Below, piece by piece: positions 22,458-28,073 of a DNA stretch of 28,073 nt (position 1 is the first letter of the stretch; the number at the start of each line of letters is the position of its first letter). The notes below the pieces were generated by a model. It was not told where the DNA came from. It worked only from the letters and a program-made list of their open reading frames with translations, and ran no database searches. The stretch is from a virus. The stretch is from the IMG/VR virus record IMGVR_UViG_3300006086_000027, positions 1 through 28,073 of that record. The stretch is one strand, 5' to 3'. Position numbers and translations under genes: made by a program.

Positions 22458-24305
22458 ATGCCTGAATCAATTCCACTTTCGCAATTTGGTCAAACTCCTA
22501 TCAGTACACCCGCGGTCCAACAGTCACAGCGCGGGGAATCAATTCCAATTAGCTCATTCGGAATTTCTCCTCTGAGTCCACAAGGACAGGAACTACCACA
22601 AAGTCCACCAGACTGGCTTCATTATCTTACGAAAGCAGCAGGATTTGCACTTCCGATGGCTGGTGCTGCGCTTGGATCAACTATAGGACCGGAAGGAACT
22701 ATCGGAGGGGCAGTAATCGGCGGCCAAGCAGGACGAGCTTTAGAGCGTTATGGCGAAGGAAAAGGACCGATTGGACCATTAGAATCGGTTAAGAATGCTG
22801 TACAGGATGCAGTTCTTGGAAAAGCTGGTGAAGTGGCAGGTGAAATAGCTTCTCCTGTTGTCGGAAAACTAATTAAATTATTCCAATCAACTCCTAAACA
22901 GAGCGCAACGAGCGAAGCTATTCAGAAGGCACTTGAATTAGGAGTTAAGTCCAAAGAAGACATTCCTGAAGCGCTAGCACGCCAAGCTACTGAAGTAACT
23001 GGCAGTCCTTATCAAGTTCCTAAAACAGTAACGGGAACAGCGGGACAGGAAGCCGTAGCTTCTAATATGGCTGCAACTGCTGAGGCACGCCGGGCTCTTT
23101 ACAAGAAATTCGAAGATACTCACATTGGCCCGAATACTCAGCAATTTGATAAGTTTGAGGGAATGCAAACAAGTCCAGTCGCTGGTCCCACCGGACAACC
23201 AGTAGTTACACCGCGAATCTCAAAAGTTCCAATCGCTGGACCAATTTATACAAGTAACGCAACTACTCTTGCAGCGCAACTTAAACCAATTCTTGATGAT
23301 CAAATCGCGGGACCAGAATTCACGACTCTTAAGCCATTCGTACAGGCGAGTCTTAAGAAAGCAAAAGCGGGGATTGATAATTTAGTTGAAGGAATTCCTT
23401 CTCTCTCGGCAAGTGGAGAACCTGTAACTATTCCAGTGAAACCTTGGGATACCGTTAAACAGATTCGTACTGATATTAATCGAACTGTTGGCGGAAAAGT
23501 ATTTCCAGAACGAGGACAAGCTATTGCGCAAAATCTTGCGAAGGCTCTGGACGACGATATTAATCAAAGTATTACGACTACTTGGAAGAATGGACCGCAA
23601 GCTCTGCAAGATCTTAATAAAGCGGACGCAGCTTACACACTTGAGCGAAGAACGTTTCCAAAAGAAATAGTTAATAAAGTATTCACTAAAGGAAATCGCT
23701 TTGAACCTGCGGACGCTAGTGATTTCTTTGACCAAGCATTCAAAAGTCCTGAAACTACTCAGAGAATGATGACTGCCCTCGGACCTACGAATACTGGAAT
23801 CGCACAGACTCATTATTTTGAAAATAATCTTCTTCCGAAAGGATCAGCGAGTCTTAAAAGTGCAATTCAGGAACTAGAAGATCCTAACTCTGTGAGTCGA
23901 ACAGTTTTTAACGCGAGTACCCGTAACGGGATGTTGCAAACTTTTAGAGCTCTTGCATCTGTTCCTGAGTCCGAAGGACAGGAAATGGGACGTTTCGCGA
24001 TGGGATTGAAGGGTGGGAAAATGATATTTAATCTTGCAAAAGCCCCTTTGAATGTTGCGGCCGGACGACCACTGAGTGCAGCTCACAACGTGAGTGTGGC
24101 AGTTGATGCATTTCAAGTTCTTAAAAATGCTCAGGTTGCAAACGCGGCAGCAAGACTCGCTAAGATTCCACCGAGTTCGGCTGAAGCGTCATCACGAACT
24201 AAACTGATTTTCTCTGCACTCAAAGGACTTCCTGTCAGTGTGACAACAGACTTAGGAACTACCGATGGAGAACTTACTGAGAGTGGTGGAATTAAAACAC
24301 ACTAA
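22458..24305 (+). CDS. Large internal virion / ejection protein (third of three)
   Basis: A 615-residue protein, last gene of the plus-strand operon. The N-terminus repeats ESIPLSQFGQTPIS (3-16) and ESIPISSFGISPLS (27-40). A glycine-zipper hydrophobic segment follows (about 59-96, FALPMAGAALGS, IGGAVIGGQAG), which looks able to enter a membrane. The rest (100-600) is mostly helical with no lysozyme or peptidase motif seen. Position, size and the membrane-active segment fit the largest ejected protein of a short-tailed phage that helps DNA cross the inner membrane. Its TAA overlaps the stop of the opposing helicase gene. No SD is visible before the ATG. Confidence 0.6.
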   Translation: MPESIPLSQFGQTPISTPAVQQSQRGESIPISSFGISPLSPQGQELPQSPPDWLHYLTKAAGFALPMAGAALGSTIGPEGTIGGAVIGGQAGRALERYGEGKGPIGPLESVKNAVQDAVLGKAGEVAGEIASPVVGKLIKLFQSTPKQSATSEAIQKALELGVKSKEDIPEALARQATEVTGSPYQVPKTVTGTAGQEAVASNMAATAEARRALYKKFEDTHIGPNTQQFDKFEGMQTSPVAGPTGQPVVTPRISKVPIAGPIYTSNATTLAAQLKPILDDQIAGPEFTTLKPFVQASLKKAKAGIDNLVEGIPSLSASGEPVTIPVKPWDTVKQIRTDINRTVGGKVFPERGQAIAQNLAKALDDDINQSITTTWKNGPQALQDLNKADAAYTLERRTFPKEIVNKVFTKGNRFEPADASDFFDQAFKSPETTQRMMTALGPTNTGIAQTHYFENNLLPKGSASLKSAIQELEDPNSVSRTVFNASTRNGMLQTFRALASVPESEGQEMGRFAMGLKGGKMIFNLAKAPLNVAAGRPLSAAHNVSVAVDAFQVLKNAQVANAAARLAKIPPSSAEASSRTKLIFSALKGLPVSVTTDLGTTDGELTESGGIKTH

Positions 24306-25480
24306 TGTTTCTTCCCTGCCCTTTCGTAAATTTCCAGCGCTTTGCTCGTAAGTCTGTACGAAACTTCATTTGAACTATTCACTTCTGCAAGCAAATCCGC
24401 TTCACGAAGTTGCAAGACCGTCGCATCTAACACATCAACTGGAAATTCCCCAAGATTTCTTCGAATAATAATACGTCGCGAGAGCTCATATGAGGGAGCT
24501 TCGTGGAGTATCTTGAGTAATAGCGCAGACGCATGAGCGCTGCTAGCTTTTCCTCCCTCGGAAGAGAGGATTTGATAATTTTTATACAATCCAGTACAAA
24601 GTTCAATGGCATATTCAACGTGCTCCTTTCGGACATGCAAATTCAACTCCGGTTCCCCCATCGCCAGTAACATACTCACTTTGTGAACGTGAGTTTTCAT
24701 TCTACCTTCGATTCCTGTCTTAGTACTCGGATTGTCTTCATGAATGCACCATTGCGTAGTATACCAGTTATCAAATTCTTGTGCGGCGTCTGGTGCAAAA
24801 GAAATCTCACCTTTGAGTTTACTCAAATTCTTAACGTGCTCGATCAGCAAGTTCCTGTCCGAGTCCTGCACGACAGTGCTTTTGAAAATCATAGAATCCT
24901 TATGACGTTTGCGTTTTTCAAGAACTAGGATTGTTCTTGATAACAGTCCCCCATAAAGTGCTCTATCATCAAAAATCCCCTTAAGTAAGATTTCATTCGA
25001 TGCTGCGAATAGTGATAGACACACGTTTTTAAGGGAAGCACTCCAAGATATAAGGTTACGTTCCCAAACTTCATGGTAATCCCAAAGGTCCGTGAGTAAT
25101 TCATTCGTACTTTGATCTTTGATATAGAAACTTGAAAGTTCCTCGGAGTAAAGTATACAAGAAGCACCTTTCTTACCTCCAGTTTCATATTGGCCAAGAC
25201 TTTTAACAACTGCCTGAATCGACGCACTTCCTTCAATAACTTTAGTATTATTAGCAGCTTTAATTAGTGCGCCTCCGAGTTGCATTGGCAAACTCTTTCC
25301 CAAGGCCGGTGGACCCACTATTAGTACAAATATGTTTCCATAAAGTCGTCTGTAAGTCGTCTGAAAATATAAGTTATCTCGCATTACCGCTGCAATTGTT
25401 GCAAGTCCACTCCATAAGAAGTACGAACGTGGACTCTCTGACTCGGCACTGTATAAGATGAATCTGTCGATGAAATTCAC
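24302..25480 (-). CDS. DUF3987-type phage helicase ATPase
   Basis: A 392-residue P-loop NTPase. The N-terminal ESPRSYFLWSGLATIAAVMRD (residues 15-35) is the typical opening of DUF3987-type phage/plasmid replication helicases. Walker A is GPPALGKS (56-63) and the likely Walker B/acidic pair is LYSEE (110-114). A sensor-like FAASN lies at 158-162, with an arginine-finger candidate R182 in LLSRTILV. The C-terminal part (about 305-390) looks like a winged-helix or regulatory tail. It should unwind DNA at the fork. The start is GTG immediately after the polymerase stop (TAA-GTG, no spacer), so translation is coupled. No zinc-finger or TOPRIM primase domain is present; a separate primase would be needed. 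Confidence 0.72.
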   Translation of the reverse strand: MNFIDRFILYSAESESPRSYFLWSGLATIAAVMRDNLYFQTTYRRLYGNIFVLIVGPPALGKSLPMQLGGALIKAANNTKVIEGSASIQAVVKSLGQYETGGKKGASCILYSEELSSFYIKDQSTNELLTDLWDYHEVWERNLISWSASLKNVCLSLFAASNEILLKGIFDDRALYGGLLSRTILVLEKRKRHKDSMIFKSTVVQDSDRNLLIEHVKNLSKLKGEISFAPDAAQEFDNWYTTQWCIHEDNPSTKTGIEGRMKTHVHKVSMLLAMGEPELNLHVRKEHVEYAIELCTGLYKNYQILSSEGGKASSAHASALLLKILHEAPSYELSRRIIIRRNLGEFPVDVLDATVLQLREADLLAEVNSSNEVSYRLTSKALEIYERAGKKH

Positions 25481-27985
25481 TTAACATGCAGCTTTCATCT
25501 CATACCAGTTCTCTCCAGTCTTGATTTCCAATGGAATTACAAGCGGAATTTCCGAAATAACAGATCCTGAACTAAAGAGAATTGGTTGTTCTTCATGATA
25601 GCGAAATCTTTCATTAAACTCAGAGATTCGATTATTACGTACTTCAAAGAAAAGTGAGTCATGACTTTCGGACAGGAAAAAGGCGTCATTCTCGAATTCT
25701 GCAATGAGTGGAGTTAATGTGTCAAATTTGATATGATCTGAGACCACCGCTTGTGGGATGTAAGAAAAGGCTTCTTTGTAAGTATCGCTTCCGAGGCGGT
25801 CGAAAAATTGTCTAATTCGTCCGTGTGGAGTACTAAGCATTCGTTTATTGTCGATAAGAGAACGAATTCGACGATGAAAAACTTCTCTAACCTTGGGGTT
25901 ATTAGAGTGAAAACGGCTAATAGCTTGCTGAGCTTTTTCGATTGAAATGTGAGCCATGAGCGAGAGTCGAAATGCTCCCATGTCATAATTACCTGCGTGT
26001 CGTGGCTTTTTTCCAAAATCCTGACGATCCAACTCTGTAATATCATCGAATCCCTTACTGAGTACAAGCATTGATGTCTTAGTATGTAAATCATCTTTAA
26101 TTCCATACTTGTTACGCTTAAAATCCTTTCTATTCATTTCATTAAGCGCGTCTTCATCATCAGACAGGATACAAACTACGCGAGCCTCTGCTTGTCCACC
26201 GTCACCTTCTACAAAAGTGTAACCTGGACTAGAAACGTACATCTTACGAATATCCGCTCCTATCAATTCCTGTCCGATTTCGAATCCGTGTTTGGGGATA
26301 GTCTGAAAAGCTAGACCGAGGGGAGTCGAACAAATAGCACCAATTTTGGAATTTTTATCATAACATAACGAATCCTTTGAATTTTTGAACCACATCCAAT
26401 CTGTTGTCTCCGAATTCGAAGTTCTACCACTTTTCGTACCAGCCAGTTTAACATTAGTTCTCATCCTTCCATCCGAGTGAAATGGCGTCTTGATATAACC
26501 AAGAATCTTATAAATCTTCCTGCACCAAAGAATACTCCAAAGAATTTCCGCAGCCTCTTTTGAGGCTCCGTAATTAAGAATTAATTCTTCAAGAGTTTCC
26601 TCGTCACAACTGAGAGTCTTTTTCCCAGTTTCCTTGTTAGTTTTGAATTGCTTTGGGAAATTTAAGTCACCGTAAACGAGATCGGAAATTTGTTTCGGCG
26701 AATTGAAATTAAGGTCTTTCTTTCCCGAAATGGTTTCCAAGTGATTTCTACGTATCGACAACATTGTTTCGTATTTAACGAGCAAGAGATCCCTTGCCGT
26801 CGTATCGACACGAATACCGCGATCTTCCATTTTCTTATAAATACCATATAATGGCCACACCCGATTCGTGTAAAAATCATAAACTCCTACTTCCTTCGCA
26901 TCCTGAATCTGTTTCTCGTAAATTATCCAATCAGTAAGTGCATCCTTTGCGTTGTAGTAAAATAAAGTGTCCCATCCTTCCTTTGGATTGAAATCTCGTC
27001 CGTCGTCCTTATAATAGCTAATGTCTGTATAAATGCTGGTATAGAAATCGAGCCCTTTAGGAAGTTCGGGGTAGATGCAGTGGCCAAGTAGCATTGTATC
27101 TCCGACCACATTCTTAAATCGAAGTCCCCACTGTTCAGTATGATGATGGTCATATTTTATGTTCTGATTGACTAATGGAATTCCAGATCCAAGTATTTGA
27201 TAAATTAGTCTAAGCAGCAATCCCCTTTCGATTGGATTAGTCTCACGTGCTACGAGCGGGATACTTATTGCTTCATAACCATCATGGCAAAATCCTATAC
27301 ACGTAATGTGTCCCATGAATGTTTCAATGTCAACTGTTAAAAACTTGGCCTTCTGCGCGCGGGACCACCAAGTTCCAAGTTCTCGAACTGTACGACAGAT
27401 CCAAAGTAAGTAATTTTCCTTAATTACATCGGTACGATCTTTGTTTTTTACGGCTTTCCCGTAATCCAAAGAAGTATACGCATTATAAGTCCAGTCAGAA
27501 ATAATATCGCGAGGATGGATGACAGGTACGCACCTAATAGATGATCGTATTCGTTCAGGCTCACCAAAATCCACACGGATAATATCAGAGATAGGAATAA
27601 TAGAACCCCGTAACTTATAAATACTAACATTATTACGGGATGTAAGATATTGGCTTGAAAGCTCTCCTGCACTAATAATGACATTAGGATTGACATTTGC
27701 GATCTCGTCTCCTAGAATTTTTCCCCAGTTCTCTGCTTTCTTAACATCCTGAATTGCAACACGACGCTCTTTTCGTGCGCGAGGCATATGAAATTCTTCT
27801 TTAATATAACATGTTTTGAAAGTTTTTTCGATGTCATAAGAATTCTCACGCAAGTATCCGGCAATCAAACGCCCCGCCGCTCCCATGCAAGCACGACCAG
27901 AAATAACCTCGTCCTTAGTTGGGTAATCCTCAACTATCATGATCTTTGCATCTTCGAGACCCCATCCTGTGATTCGTTTACTCAA
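25481..27985 (-). CDS. Family A DNA polymerase with uracil-DNA-glycosylase-like N-terminal domain
   Basis: An 834-residue replicative polymerase with three parts. Residues about 8-175 resemble family 4/5-type uracil-DNA glycosylases: CMGAAGRLI (33-41, like FvGraGklL), NPNVIISAGELSSQYL (99-114), and VIHPRDI (155-161, like the HPS/HPa motif). Residues about 215-365 are a 3'-5' exonuclease with Exo I VDIET (218-222), Exo II NQNIKYD (273-279) and Exo III YNAKD (344-348), all acidic residues present. Residues about 380-830 are the polymerase: motif A GDGGQAEAR (594-602, D595), motif B R654...K659...NYDMG (666-670) and motif C HDS (775-777). The TTG start overlaps the upstream gene (TTGAGTAA). A TTG start is needed because the glycosylase-like motif begins before the first Met. 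Confidence 0.85.
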   Translation of the reverse strand: MSKRITGWGLEDAKIMIVEDYPTKDEVISGRACMGAAGRLIAGYLRENSYDIEKTFKTCYIKEEFHMPRARKERRVAIQDVKKAENWGKILGDEIANVNPNVIISAGELSSQYLTSRNNVSIYKLRGSIIPISDIIRVDFGEPERIRSSIRCVPVIHPRDIISDWTYNAYTSLDYGKAVKNKDRTDVIKENYLLWICRTVRELGTWWSRAQKAKFLTVDIETFMGHITCIGFCHDGYEAISIPLVARETNPIERGLLLRLIYQILGSGIPLVNQNIKYDHHHTEQWGLRFKNVVGDTMLLGHCIYPELPKGLDFYTSIYTDISYYKDDGRDFNPKEGWDTLFYYNAKDALTDWIIYEKQIQDAKEVGVYDFYTNRVWPLYGIYKKMEDRGIRVDTTARDLLLVKYETMLSIRRNHLETISGKKDLNFNSPKQISDLVYGDLNFPKQFKTNKETGKKTLSCDEETLEELILNYGASKEAAEILWSILWCRKIYKILGYIKTPFHSDGRMRTNVKLAGTKSGRTSNSETTDWMWFKNSKDSLCYDKNSKIGAICSTPLGLAFQTIPKHGFEIGQELIGADIRKMYVSSPGYTFVEGDGGQAEARVVCILSDDEDALNEMNRKDFKRNKYGIKDDLHTKTSMLVLSKGFDDITELDRQDFGKKPRHAGNYDMGAFRLSLMAHISIEKAQQAISRFHSNNPKVREVFHRRIRSLIDNKRMLSTPHGRIRQFFDRLGSDTYKEAFSYIPQAVVSDHIKFDTLTPLIAEFENDAFFLSESHDSLFFEVRNNRISEFNERFRYHEEQPILFSSGSVISEIPLVIPLEIKTGENWYEMKAAC

Positions 27986-28073
27986 GTCTTTTAATCTCTT
28001 CCTGGATTTCCTTGATTAAATTAAGTGGAGGAACTGTTACTATATCCCATTGGGTACCGATTATGCAAAGAAG
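27978..28073 (-). CDS. C-terminal end of an upstream replication-block gene
   Basis: An open frame on the minus strand runs from the window edge to TAA at 27978-27980. It gives 31 residues, with a hydrophobic strand (CIIGTQWDIVTVPPL) and an acidic/basic helix (LIKEIQEEIKRLE). Its last codons overlap the polymerase TTG start by eight bases, which implies translational coupling. Too short to name. Confidence 0.5.
   Translation of the reverse strand, partial: LLCIIGTQWDIVTVPPLNLIKEIQEEIKRLE

Noticed and set aside
23382-23813. 143-codon minus-strand frame
   Set aside because: Antisense to the third ejection-like protein, with no start signal or recognisable domain.
24285-24325. Weak AAACA...TGTTT stem at the convergent junction
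   Set aside because: Only five A/T-rich pairs and no following T run; too weak for a terminator.

Overview
The window is an accessory-free stretch of a tailed-phage genome, most likely a podovirus-type Caudoviricetes phage. The plus strand carries one nearly gapless late operon from portal to internal virion proteins. The minus strand carries a replication block (helicase, DNA polymerase) that meets it head-on at about 24.3 kb. Composition is roughly 40% G+C by eye. Shine-Dalgarno sequences are of AGGAGG type and the standard bacterial code is used, so the host is a bacterium. Nothing in the sequence identifies it further. No tRNA, integrase, CRISPR array or lysogeny gene was seen. No stretch longer than about 300 bases lacks a gene; most junctions are ATGA/TAATG overlaps or gaps of 0-15 bases.

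Layout, plus strand. 1-5.9 kb is the head module: end of an upstream gene, portal, a small protein with an HExxH zinc-protease signature, two tiny proteins, scaffold-like protein, major capsid protein and a probable decoration protein. 5.9-9.5 kb is an unusual island inside the structural operon. It holds two small Cys-rich proteins, a GT-A-like glycosyltransferase, a SAM methyltransferase, a virion protein, a 56-residue two-helix membrane protein and a glycosyltransferase-methyltransferase fusion. 9.5-11.6 kb encodes a beta-rich virion protein and a LamG-like adhesin with a repetitive C-terminus. 11.6-13.3 kb carries head-tail adaptor-like proteins. 13.3 kb holds an AT-rich HNH/AP2 homing-endonuclease-like gene. 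13.8-20.4 kb is the tail: a 1249-residue nozzle-like protein with three C-terminal repeats, a fibre-like protein, two related tail proteins and a 56-residue gene. 20.4-24.3 kb encodes three probable internal/ejection proteins.

Minus strand. A DUF3987-type helicase (24.3-25.5 kb) follows, with zero spacing, a family A DNA polymerase. That polymerase has a uracil-DNA-glycosylase-like N-terminal domain, a 3'-5' exonuclease and a polymerase domain (25.5-28.0 kb). The end of a further gene lies at the window edge.

Functionally, the plus strand builds the virion: portal, scaffold and coat form the procapsid, adaptors and nozzle the short tail, and the last three proteins are probably ejected with the DNA. 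The glycosyltransferase/methyltransferase island between capsid and adaptor genes is the best candidate for an undescribed system, possibly making a methylated sugar on a virion surface protein or on host glycans. Four small genes (53, 56 and 56 codons, plus a 69-codon gene with a GTG start) are easily missed. No endolysin or complete terminase is in the window. Functions are inferred by reading motifs; no database search was made.
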